Assembly: GCA_037013495.1 (NCBI GenBank)
Contig: CM072803.1
Coordinates: forward strand, 54,759,627-54,823,626
Direction: 5' to 3'
Length of the DNA stretch: 64,000 bases
Origin: Hippophae tibetana
Taxonomy: Eukaryota; Streptophyta; Magnoliopsida; Rosales; Elaeagnaceae
In this document: positions 35,701 through 51,100 of the stretch, piece by piece
Layout: each line of letters opens with the position of its first letter
Numbering within the stretch: position 1 is the stretch's first letter
Notes under the pieces: model-generated
The model's database searches: none
What the model was told of the DNA's origin: nothing
The model's input: only the letters and a program-made list of their open reading frames with translations
Translations under genes and position numbers: made by a program

Positions 35701-38638
35701 AACTTTTTTCATCTGGAAGGGAAGTAATATAATTTGCATGAATTTTCCTTTGCTTGGAATTAAGACTTACAAAGGAAAGAAAATAATCATATATCATCCG
35801 GAAAAATCAATAAGGGGAAAATAAAACATAATCATTTTCTCATGTCTATATTATAAAAGAAAGTTGGCGAAATAAATACTACACGTTTTATTTCCTAATA
35901 ATTATGATATATTTAACTGAAATTATTACGTCTTATGATGCAAAACTATTTAAATTTGAAATTTTGTTCATTATTCTAAATAAGAGATCAATAATTCTTA
36001 TTTTCGACTAATTTTTGACATTAATATTCTTAACTTATTTATAAGTTATTGTGGTCTTTTTGGATGGCATCGTAATGAATTTGCCTTTGGTTGTCCCTTT
36101 CTCCCTAGAAATCTAGGTTTCAAACCCATTCTAAGAGGAAGAGTTAGTGAAATATGATGCTACATATTACGCTCATCCACACTAGCAATTGTTTTAGCTA
36201 TGTAACAAGAAGTTTACAAATAATGGCTAAAACAACCTCTATCCATCTACTTTTTCCATTTGGAAGGCAGGTAATATAATTTGCATGAATTTTCCTTTGC
36301 TTGGAATTAAGACTTACAAAGGAAAGAAAATAATCATATATCATCCGGAAAAATCAAAAAGGGGAAAATAAAACATAATCATTTTCTCATGTCTATATTA
36401 TAAAAGAAAGTTGGCGAAATAAATACTACGCGTTTTATTTCCTAATAATTATGATATATTTAAGTGAAATTATTACGTCTTATGATGCAAAACTATTTAA
36501 ATTTGAAATTTTGTTCATTATTCTAAATAAGAGATCAATAATTCTTATTTTCGACTCATTTTTGACATCAATATTCTTAACTTATTTATAAGTTATTGTG
36601 GTTGTTTTGGAGGTGATCGTAATGAATTTGCCTTTGGTTGTCCCTTTATCCCTAGAAATCTAGGTTTCAAACCCATTCTAAGAGTAAGAGGTAGTGAAAT
36701 ATGATGCTACATATTACGCTCATCCACACTAGCAATTGTTTTAGCTATGTAACAAGAAGTTTACAAATAATGGCTAAAACAACCTCTATCCATCTACTTT
36801 TTCCATTTGGAAGGGAGGTAATATAATTTGCATGAATTTGCCTGTGCGGGGAATTAGGACGTACAAAGGAAAGAAAATAATCATAGATCATGAGGAAAAA
36901 TCAATAAGGGGAAAACAAAACATAATCATTTTCTCATATCTATATTATAAAAGAAAGTTGGTGAAATAAATACTACGCGTTTTATTTCCTAATAATTATG
37001 ATATATTTAAGTGAAATTATTACGTCTTATGATGCAAAACTATTTAATTTTAAAATTTTCTTCATTATTCTAAATAAGAGATCAATAATTCTCATTTTGG
37101 ACTCATTTTTGACAACAATATTCTTAACTTATTTATAAGTTATTGTGGTTGTTTTGGATGAAATCATAATGAATTTGCCTTTGGTTGTCCCTTTCTCCCT
37201 AGAAATCTAGGTTTCAAACCCATTCTAAGAGTAAGAGTTAGTGAAATATGATGCTACATATTACGCTCATCCACAATAGCAATTTTTCTAGCTAGGTAAC
37301 AAGAAGTTTACAAATGATGTCTAAAACAACCTCTATCCATCAACTTTTTTCATTTGGAAGGGAGGTAATATAATTTGCATGAATTTGCCTTTGCTTGGAA
37401 TTACGACTTACAAAGGAAAGAAAATAATCATATATCATCCGGAAAAATCAATAAGGGGAAAATAAAACATAATCATTTTCTCATGTCTATATTTTAAAAG
37501 AATGTTGGCGAAATAAATACTACGCGTTTTATTTCCTAATAATTATGATATATTTAAGTGAAATTATTACGTCTTATGATGCAAAACTATTTAAATTTGA
37601 CATTTTGTTCATTATTCTAAATAACAGATCAATAATTCTCATTTTCAACTCATTTTTGAAATCAATATTCTTAACTTATTTATAAGTTATTGTGTTTTTT
37701 TCGGATGGCATCGTAATGAATTTGCCTTTGGTTGTCCCTTTCTCCCTAGAAATCTAGGTTTCAAACCCATTCTAAGAGGAAGAGTTAGTGAAATGTGATG
37801 CTACATATTACGCTCATCCACACTAGCAATTGTTTTAGCTATGTAACAAGAAGTTTACAAATAATGGCTAAAACAACCTCTATCCATCTACTTTTTCCAT
37901 TTGGAAGGGAGGTAATATAATTTGCATGAATTTGCCTATGCGGGGAATTAGGACATACAAAGGAAAGAAAATAATCATAGATCATGAGGAAAAATGAATA
38001 AGGGGAAAATAATACATAATCATTTTCTCATATCTATATTATAAATGAAAGTTGGCGAAATAAATACTACGTGTTTTATTTCGTAATAATTATGATATAT
38101 TTAAGTGAAATTATTATGTCTTATAATGCAAAACTATTTAAATTTGAAATTTTGTTCATTATTCTAAATAAGAGATCAATAATTCTCATTTTCAACTCAT
38201 TTTTTACATCAATATTCTTAACTTATTTATAACTTATTGTGGTTGTTTTGGATGAAATCATAATGAATTTGCCTTTGGTTGTCCCTTTCTCCCTAGAAAT
38301 CTAGGTTTCAAACCCATTCTAAGAGAAAGAGTTAGTGAAATATGACGCTACATATTCCCCTCATCCACAATAGCAATTTTTCTAGCTAGGTAACAAGAAG
38401 TTTACAAATGATGTCTAAAACAACCTCTATCCATCAACTTTTTCCATTTCGAAGGGAGGTAATATAATTTGCATGAATTTGCTTGTGCGGGGAATTAGGA
38501 CATACAAAGGAAAGAAAATAATCATAGATCATGAGGAAAAATCAATAAGGGGAAAATAAAACATAATCATTTTCTCATATCTATATTATAAAAGAAAGTT
38601 GGCGAAATAAATACTACACGTTTTATTTCCTAATAATT
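32790..38638. repeat. Heterogeneous satellite section
   Basis: Monomers at 33171, 33718, 34265, 34812, 35358, 35904, 36451, 36998, 37545 and 38092. Several subtypes recur at three-monomer spacing, for example ttattttcgactaattt with gtggtctttttgg at 34265 and 35904 (again at 42465). The subtype with aataaaaaattttctagg is at 33718 and 35358. Some units are 546 bp. No genes or other elements. Confidence 0.75.
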
Positions 38639-40824
38639 ATGATATATTTAAGTGATTTTATTACATCTTATGATGCAAAACTATTTAATTTGAAATTTTG
38701 TTCATTATTCTAAATAAGAGATCAATAATTCTCATTTTCGACTCATTTTTGACATCAATATTCTTAACTTATTTATAAGTTATTGTGTTTTTTTCGGATG
38801 GCATCGTAATGAATTTGCCTTTGGTTGTCCCTTTCTCCCTAGAAATCTAGGTTTCAAACCCATTCTAAGAGTAAGATTTAGTGAAATATGATGCTACATA
38901 TTACGCTCATCCACAATAAAAAATTTTCTAGGTAGGTAACAAAATGTTCACAAATGATGTCTGAAACAACCTCTATCCATCAACTTTTTTCATCTGGAAG
39001 GGAGGTAATATAATTTGCATGAATTTTCCTTTGCATGGAATTAAGACTTACAAAGGAAAGAAAATAATCATATATCATCCGGAAAAATCAATAAGGGGAA
39101 AATAAAACATAATCATTTTCTCATGTCTATATTATAAAAGAAAGTTGGCGAAATAAATACTACGCGTTTTATTTCCTAATAATTATGATATATTTAAGAG
39201 CAATTATTACGTCTTATGATGCAAAACTATTTAAATTTGAAATTTTGTTCATTATTCTAAATAAGAGATCAATAATTCTCATTTTCAACTCATTTTTGAA
39301 ATCAATATTCTTAACTTATTTATAAGTTATTGTGTTTTTTTCGGATGGCATCGTAATGAATTTGCCTTTGGTTGTCCCTTTCTCCCTAGAAATCTAGGTT
39401 TCAAAGGCATTCTAAGAGTAAGACTTAGTGAAATATGATGCTACATATTACGCTCATCCACAATAGCAATTTTTCTAGCTATTTAACAAGAAGTTTACAA
39501 ATGATGTCTAAAACAACCTCTATCCATCAACTTTTTCCGTTTGGAAGGGAGGTAATATAATTTGCATGAATTTACCTGTGCGGGGAATTAGGACTTACAT
39601 AGGAAAGAAAATAATCATAGATCATGAGGAAAAATCAATAAGGGGAAAAGAAAACATAATCATTTTCTCATATCTATATTATCAAAGAAAGTTGGCGAAA
39701 TAAATAATACGCGTTTTATTTCCTTATAATTATGATATATTTAAGTGAAATTATTACGTCTTATGATGCAAAACTATTTAATTTGAAATTTTGTTCATTA
39801 TTCTAAATAAGAGATCAATAATTCTCATTTTCGACTCATTTTTGACATCAATATTCTTAACTTATTTATAAGTTATTGTGTTTTTTTCGGATGGCATCGT
39901 AATGAATTTGCCTTTGGTTGTCCCTTTCTCCCTAGAAATCTAGGTTTCAAACCCATTCTAAGAGTAAGATTTAGTGAAATATGATGCTACATATTACGCT
40001 CATCCACAATAAAAAATTTTCTAGGTAGGTAACAAAATGTTCACAAATGATGTCTGAAACAACCTCTATCCATCAACTTTTTTCATCTGGAAGGGAGGTA
40101 ATATAATTTGCATGAATTTTCCTTTGCATGGAATTAAGACTTACAAAGGAAAGAAAATAATCATATATCATCCGGAAAAATCAATAAGGGGAAAATAAAA
40201 CATAATCATTTTCTCATGTCTATATTATAAAAGAAAGTTGGCGAAATAAATACTACGCGTTTTATTTCCTAATAATTATGATATATTTAAGAGCAATTAT
40301 TACGTCTTATGATGCAAAACTATTTAAATTTGAAATTTTGTTCATTATTCTAAATAAGAGATCAATAATTCTCATTTTCAACTCATTTTTGAAATCAATA
40401 TTCTTAACTTATTTATAAGTTATTGTGTTTTTTTCGGATTGCATCGTAATGAATTTGCCTTTGGTTGTCCCTTTCTCCCTAGAAATCTAGGTTTCAAACC
40501 CATTCTAAGAGGAAGAGTTAGTGAAATGTGATGCTACATATTACGCTCATCCACACTAGCAATTGTTTTAGCTATGTAACAAGAAGTTTACAAATAATGG
40601 CTAAAACAACCTCTATCCATCTACTTTTTCCATTTGAAAGGGGGGTAATATAATTTGCATGAATTTGCCTGCGCGGGGAATTAGGACATACAAAGGAAAG
40701 AAAATAATCATAGATCATGAGGAAAAATCAATAAGGGGAAAATAATACATAATCATTTTCTCATATCTATATTATAAAAGAAATTTGGCGAAATAAATAC
40801 TACGTGTTTTATTTCGTAATAATT
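38639..40824. repeat. Dimeric repeat, two copies of 1,093 bp
   Basis: Monomers at 38639 and 39185 are repeated at 39732 and 40278. Private markers are the shortened ctatttaatttgaaa (one base lost, giving 546 bp units) in the first, and atatatttaagagcaattatt in the second. The first halves of the two leading monomers differ (gtgattttattacatc against gtgaaattattacgtc), so the duplication does not start exactly at the landmark. Confidence 0.75.
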
Positions 40825-43800
40825 ATGATATATTTAAGTGAAATTATTATGTCTTATAATGCAAAACTATTTAAATTTGAAATTTTGTTCATTATTCTAA
40901 ATAAGAGATCAATAATTCTCATTTTCAACTCATTTTTTACATCAATATTCTTAACTTATTTATAACTTATTGTGGTTGTTTTGGATGAAATCATAATGAA
41001 TTTGCCTTTGGTTGTCCCTTTCTCCCTAGAAATCTAGGTTTCAAACCCATTCTAAGAGAAAGAGTTAGTGAAATATGATGCTACATATTCCCCTCATCCA
41101 CAATAGCAATTTTTCTAGCTAGGTAACAAGAAGTTTACAAATGATGTCTAAAACAACCTCTATCCGTCAACTTTTTCCATTTCGAAGGGAGGTAATATAA
41201 TTTGCATGAATTTGCTTGTGCGGGGAATTAGGACATACAAAGGAAAGAAAATAATCATAGATCATGAGGAAAAATCAATAAGGGGAAAATAAAACATAAT
41301 CATTTTCTCATATCTATATTATAAAAGAAAGTTGGCGAAATAAATACTACACGTTTTATTTCCTAATAATTATGATATATTTATGTGATTTTATTACATC
41401 TTATGATGCAAAACTATTTAAATTTGAAATTTTGTTCATTATTCTAAATAAGAGATCAATAATTCTCATTTTCGACTCATTTCTTACATCAATATTCTTA
41501 ACTTATTCATAAGTTATTGTGTATTTTTCGGATGGCATCGTAATGAATTTGCCTTTGGTTGTCCCTTTCTCCCTAGAAATCTAGGTTTCAAAGGCATTCT
41601 AAGAGTAAGACTTAGTGAAATGTGATGCTACATATTACGCTCATCCACAATAGCAATTTTTCTAGCTATTTAACAAGAAGTTTACAAATGATGTCTAAAA
41701 CAACCTCTATCCATCAACTTTTTCCGTTTGGAATGGAGGTAATATAATTTGCATGAATTTGCCTGTGCGGGGAATTAGGAAATACATAGGAAAGAAATAA
41801 TCATAGATCATGAGGAAAAATCAATAAGGGGAAAAGAAAACATAATCATTTTCTCATATCTATATTATCAAAGAAAGTTGGCGAAATAAATAATACGCGT
41901 TTTATTTCCTTATAATTATGATATATTTAAGTGAAATTATTACGTCTTATGATGCAAAACTATTTAAATTTGAAATTTTGTTCATTATTCTAAATAAGAG
42001 ATCAATAATTCTCATTTTCGACTCATTTTTGACATCAATATTCTAAACTTATTTATAAGTTATTGTGTTTTTTTCGGATGGCATCGTAATGAATTTGCCT
42101 TTGGTTGTCCCTTTCTCCCTAGAAATCTAGGTTTCAAACCCATTCTAAGAGTAAGATTTAGTGAAATATGATGCTACATATTACGCTCATCCACAATAAA
42201 AAAGTTTCTAGGTAGGTAACAAAATGTTCACAAATGATGTCTGAAACAACCTCTATCCATCAACTTTTTTCATCTGGAAGGGAGATAATATAATTTGCAT
42301 GAATTTTCCTTTGCTTGGAATTAAGACTTACAAAGGAAAGAAAATAATCATATATCATCCGGAAAAATCAATAAGGGGAAAATAAAACATAATCATTTTC
42401 TCATGTCTATATTATAAAAGAAAGTTGGCGAAATAAATACTACGCGTTTTATTTCCTAATAATTATGATATATTTAAGTGAAATTATTACGTCTTATGAT
42501 GCAAAACTATTTAAATTTGAAATTTTGTTCATTATTCTAAATAAGAGATCAATAATTCTTATTTTCGACTAATTTTTGACATTAATATTCTTAACTTATT
42601 TATAAGTTATTGTGGTCTTTTTGGATGGCATCGTAATGAATTTGCCTTTGGTTGTCCCTTTCTCCCTAGAAATCTAGGTTTCAAACCCATTCTAAGAGGA
42701 AGAGTTAGTGAAATATGATGCTACATATTACGCTCATCCACACTAGCAATTGTTTTAGCTATGTAACAAGAAGTTTACAAATAATGGCTAAAACAACCTC
42801 TATCCATCTACTTTTTCCATTTGGAAGGGAGGTAATATAATTTGCATGAATTTGCCTGTGCGGGGAATTAGGACATTCAAAGGAAAGAAAATAATCATAG
42901 ATCATGAGGAAAAATCAATAAGGGGAAAATAATATATAATCATTTTCTCATATCTATATTATAAAAGAAAGTTGGCGAAATAAATACTACGTGTTTTATT
43001 TCGTAATAATTATGATATATTTAAGTGAAATTATTACGTCTTATAATGCAAAACTATTTAAATTTGAAATTTTGTTCATTATTCTAAATAAGAGATCAAT
43101 AATTCTCATTTTCAACTCATTTTTTACATCAATATTCTTAACTTATTTATAAGTTATTGTGGTTTTTTTGGATGGCATCGTTATGAATTTGCCTTTCGTT
43201 GTCCCTTTCTCCCAAGAAATCTAGGTTTCAAACCCATTCTAAGAGTAAGAGTTAGTGAAATATGATGCTACATATTACGCTCATCCACAATAGCAATTTT
43301 TCTAGCTAGGTAACAAGAAGTTTACAAATGATGTCTAAAACAACCTCTATCCATCAACTTTTTTCATTTGGAAGGGAGGTAATATAATTTGCATGAATTT
43401 GCCTTTGCTTGGAATTACGACTTACAAAGGAAAGAAAATAATAATATATCATCCGGAAAAAACAATAAGGGGAAAATAAAACATAATCATTTTCTCATGT
43501 CTATATTTTAAAAGAAAGTTGGCGAAATAAATACTACGCTTTTTATTTCCTAATAATTATGATATATTTAAGTGAAATTATTACGTCTTATGATGCAAAA
43601 CTATTTAAATTTGAAATTTTGTTCATTATTCTAAATAAGAGATCAATAATTCTCATTTTCGACTCATTTTTGACATCAATATTCTTAACTTATTTAAAAG
43701 TTATTGTGTTTTTTTCGGATGGCATCGTAATGAATTTGCCTTTGGTTGTCCCTTTCTCCCTAGAAATCTAGGTTTCAAACCCATTCTAAGAGTAAGATTT

Positions 43801-45197
43801 AGTGAAATATGATGCTACATATTACGCTCATCCACAATAGCAATTTTTCTAGCTATTTAACAAAATGTTGACAAATGATGTCTGAAACAACCTCTATCCA
43901 TCAACTTTTTTCATCTGGAAGGGAGGTAATAAAATTTGCATGAATTTGCTTGTGCGGGGAATTAGGACTTACAAAGGAAAGAAAATAATCATAGATCATG
44001 AGGAAAAATCAATAAGGGGAAAATAAAACATAATCATTTTCTCATATCTATATTATAAAAGAAAGTTGGCGAAATAAATAATACGTGTTTTATTTCCTAA
44101 TAATTATGATATATTTAAGTGAAATTATTACGTCTTATGATGCAAAACTATTTAAATTTGAAATTTTGTTCATTATTCTAAATAAGAGATCAATAATTCT
44201 CATTTTCAACTCATTTTTGACATCAATATTCTTAACTTATTTATAAGTTATTGTGGTTTTTTCGGATGGCATCGTAATGAATTTGCCTTTGGTTGTCCCT
44301 TTCTCCCTAGAAATCTAGGTTTCAAACCCATTCTAAGAGAAAGAGTTAGTGATATATGATGCTACATATTACGCTCATCCACACTAGCAATTGTTTTAGC
44401 TATGTAACAAGAAGTTTACAAATAATGGCTAAAACAACCTCTATCCATCTACTTTTTCCATTTGGAAGGGAGGTAATATAATTTGCATGAATTTGCCTGT
44501 GTGGGGAATTAGGACATACAAAGGAAAGGAAATAATCATAGATCATGAGGAAAAATCAATAAGGGGAAAATAATACATAATCATTTTCTCATATCTATAT
44601 TATAAAAGAAAGTTGGCGAAATAAATACTACGCGTTTTATTTCGTAATAATTATGATATATTTAAGTGAAATTATTACGTCTTATAATGCAAAACTATTT
44701 AAATTTGAAATTTTTTTCATTATTCTAAATAAGAGATCAATAATTCTCATTTTCAACTCATTTTTGACATCAATATTCTTAACATATTTATAAGTTAATG
44801 TGGTTTTTTTGGAGGAGATCTTAATGAATTTGCTTTTGGTTGTCCCTTTCTCCTTAGAAATCTAGGTTTCAAACCCATTTTAAGAGGAAGAGGTAGTGAA
44901 ATATGATGCTACATATTACGCTCATCCACACTAGCAATTGTTTTAGCTATGTAACAAGAAGTTAACAAATAATGGCTAAAATAACCTCTATCCATCTACT
45001 TTTTCCATTTGGAAGGGAGGTAATATAATTTGCATGAATTTTCCTGTGCGGGGAATTAGGATATACAAAGGAAAGGAAATAATCATAGATCATGAGGAAA
45101 AATCAATAAAGGAAAATAATACATAATCATTTTCTCATATCTATATTATAAAGAAAGTTGGCGAAATAAATACTACGTGTTTTATTTCCTAATAATT
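40825..45197. repeat. Heterogeneous satellite section
   Basis: Monomers at 40825, 41372, 41918, 42465, 43012, 43559, 44106 and 44653. They repeat the subtypes of 33171-38638 in a similar but not identical order. The unit at 44653 is 545 bp. A 70-codon open frame at 43559-43771 is a chance product of the monomer. Confidence 0.75.
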
Positions 45198-48100
45198 ATG
45201 ATATATTTAAGTGAAATTATTACGTCTTATGATGCAAAACTATTTAAATTTGAAATTTTGTTCATTATTCTAAATAAGAGATCAATAATTCTCATTTTCG
45301 ACTAATTTTTAACATCAATATTCTTAACTTATTTATAAGTTATTGTGGTTTTTTTGGATGGCATCGTAATGAATTTGCCTTTGGTTGTCCCTTTCTCCCT
45401 AGAAATCTAGGTTTCAAACCCATTCTAAGAGAAAGAGTTAGTGAAATATGATGATACATATTACGCTCATCCACAATAGCAATTGTTTTAGCTATGTAAC
45501 AAGAAGTTTACAAATAATGGCTAAAACAACCTCTATCCATCTACTTTTTCCATTTGGAAGGGAGGTAATATAATTTGCATGAATTTGCCTGTGCGGGGAA
45601 TTAGGACATACAAAGGAAAGGAAATAATCATAGATCATGAGGAAAAATCAATAAGGGGAAAATAAAACATAATCATTTTCTCATATCTATATTATCAAAG
45701 AAAGTTGGCGAAATAAATACTACGTGTTTTATTTCGTAATAATTATGATATATTTAAGTGAAAGTATTACGTCTTATAATGCAAAACTATTTAAATTTGA
45801 AATTATTTTCATTATTCTAAATAAGAGATCAATAATTCTCATTTTCAATTCATTTTTGACATCAATATTCTAAACTTATTTATAAGTTAATGTGGTTTTT
45901 TTGGATGGCATCGTTATGAATTTGCCTTTGGTTGTCCCTTTCTCCCTAGAAATCTAGGTTTCAAACCCATTCTAAGAGTAAGAGGTAGTGAAATATGATG
46001 CTACATATTACGCTCATCCACAATAGCAATTTTTCTAGCTAGGTAACAAGAAGTTTACAAATGATGTCCAAAACAACCTCTATCCATCAACTTTTTCCAT
46101 TTCGAAGGGTGGTAATATAATTTACATGAATTTGCCTGTGCGAGGAATTAGGACATACAAAGGAAAGAAAATAATCATAGATCATGAGGAAAAATCAATA
46201 AGGGGAAAATAAAACATAATCATTTTCTCAAATCTACATTATCAAAGAAAGTTGGCGAAATAAATACTACGTGTTTTATTTCCTAATAATTATGATATAT
46301 TTAAGTGAAATTATTACGTCTTATGATGCAAAACTATTTAAATTTGAAATTTTGTTCATTATTCTAAATAAGAGATCAATAATTCTCATTTTCGACACAT
46401 TCTTGACATCAATATTCTTAACTTATTTATAAGTTATTGTGTTTTTTTCGGAAAGCATCGTAATGAATTTGCCTTTGGTTGTCCATTTCTCCCTAGAAAT
46501 CTAGGTTTCAAACCCATTCTAAGAGTAAGAGTTAGTGAAATATGATGCTACATATTACGCTCATCCACAATAGCAATTTTTCTAGCTATTTAACAAGAAG
46601 TTTACAAATGATGTCTAAAACAACCTCTATCCATCAACTTTTTTCGTTTGGAAGGGAGTTAATGTAATTTGCATGAATTTGCCTGTGCGGGGAATTAGGA
46701 CTTACAAAGGAAAGAAAATAATCATAGATCATGAGGAAAAATCAATAAGGGGAAAATAAAACAAAATCATTTTCTCATATCTATATTATCAAAGAAAGTT
46801 GGCGAAATAAATACTACGCGTTTTATTTCCTAATAATTATGATATATTTAAGTGAAATTATTACGTCTTATAATGCAAAACTATTTAAATTTGAAATTTT
46901 GTTCATTATTCTAAATAAGAGATCAATAATTCTCATTTTCGACTAATTTTAAACATCAATATTCTTAACTTATTTATAAGTTATTGTGGTTTTTTTGGAT
47001 GGCATCGTAATGAATTTGCCTTTGGTTGTCCCTTTCTCCCTAGAAATCTAGGTTTCAAACCCATTCTAAGAGAAAGAGTTAGTGAAATATGATGATACAT
47101 ATTACGCTCATCCACAATAGCAATTGTTTTAGCTATGTAACAAGAAGTTTACAAATAATGGCTAAAACAACCTCTATCCATCTACTTTTTCCATTTGGAA
47201 GGGAGGTAATATAATTTGCATGAATTTGCCTGTGCGGGGAATTAGGACATACAAAGGAAAGGAAATAATCATAGATCATGAGGAAAAATCAATAAGGGGA
47301 AAATAAAACATAATCATTTTCTCATATCTATATTATCAAAGAAAGTTGGCGAAATAAATACTACGTGTTTTATTTCGTAATAATTATGATATATTTAAGT
47401 GAAAGTATTACGTCTTATAATGCAAAACTATTTAAATTTGAAATTATTTTCATTATTCTAAATAAGAGATCAATAATTCTCATTTTCAACTCATTTTTGA
47501 CATCAATATTCTAAACTTATTTATAAGTTAATGTGGTTTTTTTGGATGGCATCGTTATGAATTTGCCTTTGGTTGTCCCTTTCTCCCTAGAAATCTAGGT
47601 TTCAAACCCATTCTAAGAGTAAGAGGTAGTGAAATATGATGCTACATATTACGCTCATCCACAATAGCAATTTTTCTAGCTAGGTAACAAGAAGTTTACA
47701 AATGATGTCCAAAACAACCTCTATCCATCAACTTTTTCCATTTCGAAGGGTGGTAATATAATTTACATGAATTTGCCTGTGCGGGTAATTAGGACATACA
47801 AAGGAAAGAAAATAATCATAGATCATGAGGAAAAATCAATAAGGGGAAAATAAAACATAATCATTTTCTCATATCTACATTATCAAAGAAAGTTGGCGAA
47901 ATAAATACTACGTGTTTTATTTCCTAATAATTATGATATATTTAAGTGAAATTATTACGTCTTATGATGCAAAACTATTTAAATTTGAAATTTTGTTCAT
48001 TATTCTAAATAAGAGATCAATAATTCTCATTTTCGACACATTCTTGACATCAATATTCTTAACTTATTTATAAGTTATTGTGTTTTTTTCGGAAAGTATC

Positions 48101-51100
48101 GTAATGAATTTGCCTTTGGTTGTCCATTTCTCCCTAGAAATCTAGGTTTCAAACCCATTCTAAGAGTAAGAGTTAGTGAAATATGATGCTACATATTACG
48201 CTCATCCACAATAGCAATTTTTCTAGCTATTTAACAAGAAGTTTACAAATGATGTCTAAAACAACCTCTATCCATCAACTTTTTTCGTTTGGAAGGGAGT
48301 TAATGTAATTTGCATGAATTTGCCTGTGCGGGGAATTAGGACTTACAAAGGAAAGAAAATAATCATAGATCATGAGGAAAAATAAATAAGGGGAAAATAA
48401 AACATAATCATTTTCTCATATCTATATTATCAAAGAAAGTTGGCGAAATAAATAATACGCGTTTTATTTCCTAATAATTATGATATATTTAAGTGAAATT
48501 ATTACGTCTTATAATGCAAAACTATTTAAATTTGAAATTTTGTTCATTATTATAAATAAGAGATCAATAATTCTCATTTTCGACTCATTTTTGACATCAA
48601 TATTCTTAACTTATTTATAAGTTATTGTTGTTGTTTTGGAGGAGATGGTAATGAATTTGCCTTTGGTTGTCCCTTTCTCCCTAGAAATCTAGGTTTCAAA
48701 CCCATTTTAAGAGAAGAGTTAGTGAAATATCATGCTAGATATTACGCTCATCCATAATAGCAATTTTTCTAGCTATTTAACAAGAAGTTTACAAATGATG
48801 TCTAAAACAACCTCTATCCATCAACTTTTTCCATTTGGAAAGGAGGTAATATAATTTCCACGAATTTGCTTGTGCGGATAATTAGGACTTACAAAGGAAA
48901 GAAAATAATCATAGATCATGAGGAAAAATCAATAAGGGGAAAATAAAACATAATCATTTTCTCATATCTATATTATAAAAGAAAGTTAGCGAAATAAATA
49001 CTACGCGTTTTATTTCCTAATAATTATGATATATTTAAGTGAAATTATTACGTCTTATGATGCAAAACTATTTAAATTTGAAATTTTGTTAATTATTCTA
49101 AATAAGAGATCAATAATTCTCATTTTCGACTAATTTTTGACATCAATATTCTTAACTTATTTATAAGTTATTGTGGTTTTTTTGGATGGCATCGTAATGA
49201 ATTTGCCTTTGGTTGTCCCTTTCTCCCTAGAAATCTAGGTTTCAAACCCATTCTAAGAGAAAGAGTTAGTGAAATATGATGATACATATTACGCTCATCC
49301 ACAATAGCAATTGTTTTAGCTATGTAACAAGAAGTTTACAAATAATGGCTAAAACAACCTCTATCCATCTACTTTTTCCATTTGGAAAGGAGGTAATATA
49401 ATTTGCATGAATTTGCCTGTGCGGGGAATTAGGACATACAAAGGAAAGGAAATAATCATAGATCATGAGGAAAAATCAATAAGGGGAAAATAAAACATAA
49501 TCATTTTCTCATATCTATATTATCAAAGAAAGTTGGCGAAATAAATACTACGTGTTTTATTTCGTAATAATTATGATATATTTAAGTGAAAGTATTACGT
49601 CTTATAATGCAAAACTATTTAAATTTAAAATTATTTTCATTATTCAAAATAAGAGATCAATAATTCTCATTTTCAACTCATTTTTGACATAAATATTCTA
49701 AACTTATTTATAAGTTAATGTGGTTTTTTTGGATGGCATCGTTATGAATTTGCCTTTGGTTGTCCCTTTCTCCCTAGAAATCTAGGTTTCAAACCCATTC
49801 TAAGAGTAAGAGGTAGTGAAATATGATGCTACATATTACGCTCATCCACAATAGCAATTTTTCTAGCTAGGTAACAAGAAGTTTACAAATGATGTCCAAA
49901 ACAACCTCTATCCATCAACTTTTTCCATTTCGAAGGGTGGTAATATAATTTACATGAATTTGCCTGTGCGGGGAATTAGGACATACAAAGGAAAGAAAAT
50001 AATCATAGATCATGAGGAAAAATCAATAAGGGGAAAATAAAACATAATCATTTTCTCATATCTACATTATCAAAGAAAGTTGGCGAAATAAATACTACGT
50101 GTTTTATTTCCTAATAATTATGATATATTTAAGTGAAATTATTACGTCTTATGATGCAAAACTATTTAAATTTGAAATTTTGTTCATTATTCTAAATAAG
50201 AGATCAATAATTCTCATTTTCGACACATTCTTGACATCAATATTCTTAACTTATTTATAAGTTATTGTGTTTTTTTCGGAAAGCATCGTAATGAATTTGC
50301 CTTTGGTTGTCCATTTCTCCCTAGAAATCTAGGTTTCAAACCCATTATAAGAGTAAGAGTTAGTGAAATATGATGCTACATATTACGCTCATCCACAATA
50401 GCAATTTTTCTAGCTAGGTAACAAGAAGTTTACAAATGATGTCCAAAACAACCTCTATCCATCAACTTTTTCCATTTCGAAGGGTGGTAATATAATTTAC
50501 ATGAATTTGCCTGTGCGGGGAATTAGGACATACAAAGGAAAGAAAATAATCATAGATCATGAGGAAAAATCAATAAGGGGAAAATAAAACATAATCATTT
50601 TCTCATATCTACATTATCAAAGAAAGTTGGCGAAATAAATACTACGTGTTTTATTTCCTAATAATTATGATATATTTAAGTGAAATTATTACGTCTTATG
50701 ATGCAAAACTATTTAAATTTGAAATTTTGTTCATTATTCTAAATAAGAGATCAATAATTCTCATTTTCGACACATTCTTGACATCAATATTCTTAACTTA
50801 TTTATAAGTTATTGTGTTTTTTTCGGAAAGCATCGTAATGAATTTGCCTTTGGTTGTCCTTTTCTCCGTAGAAATCTAGGTTTCAAACCCATTCTAAGAG
50901 TAAGAGTTAGTGAAATATGATGCTACATATTACGCTCATCCACAATAGCAATTTTTCTAGCTATTTAACAAGAAGTTTACAAATGATGTCTAAAACAACC
51001 TCTATCCATCAACTTTTTTCGTTTGGAAGGGAGTTAATGTAATTTGCATGAATTTGCCTGTGCGGGGAATTAGGACTTACAAAGGAAAGAAAATAATCAT

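Noticed and set aside
43559-43771. 70-codon open frame in a satellite monomer
   Set aside because: Same position in the monomer as the 84-codon frames but a different frame after the indel. A chance product.
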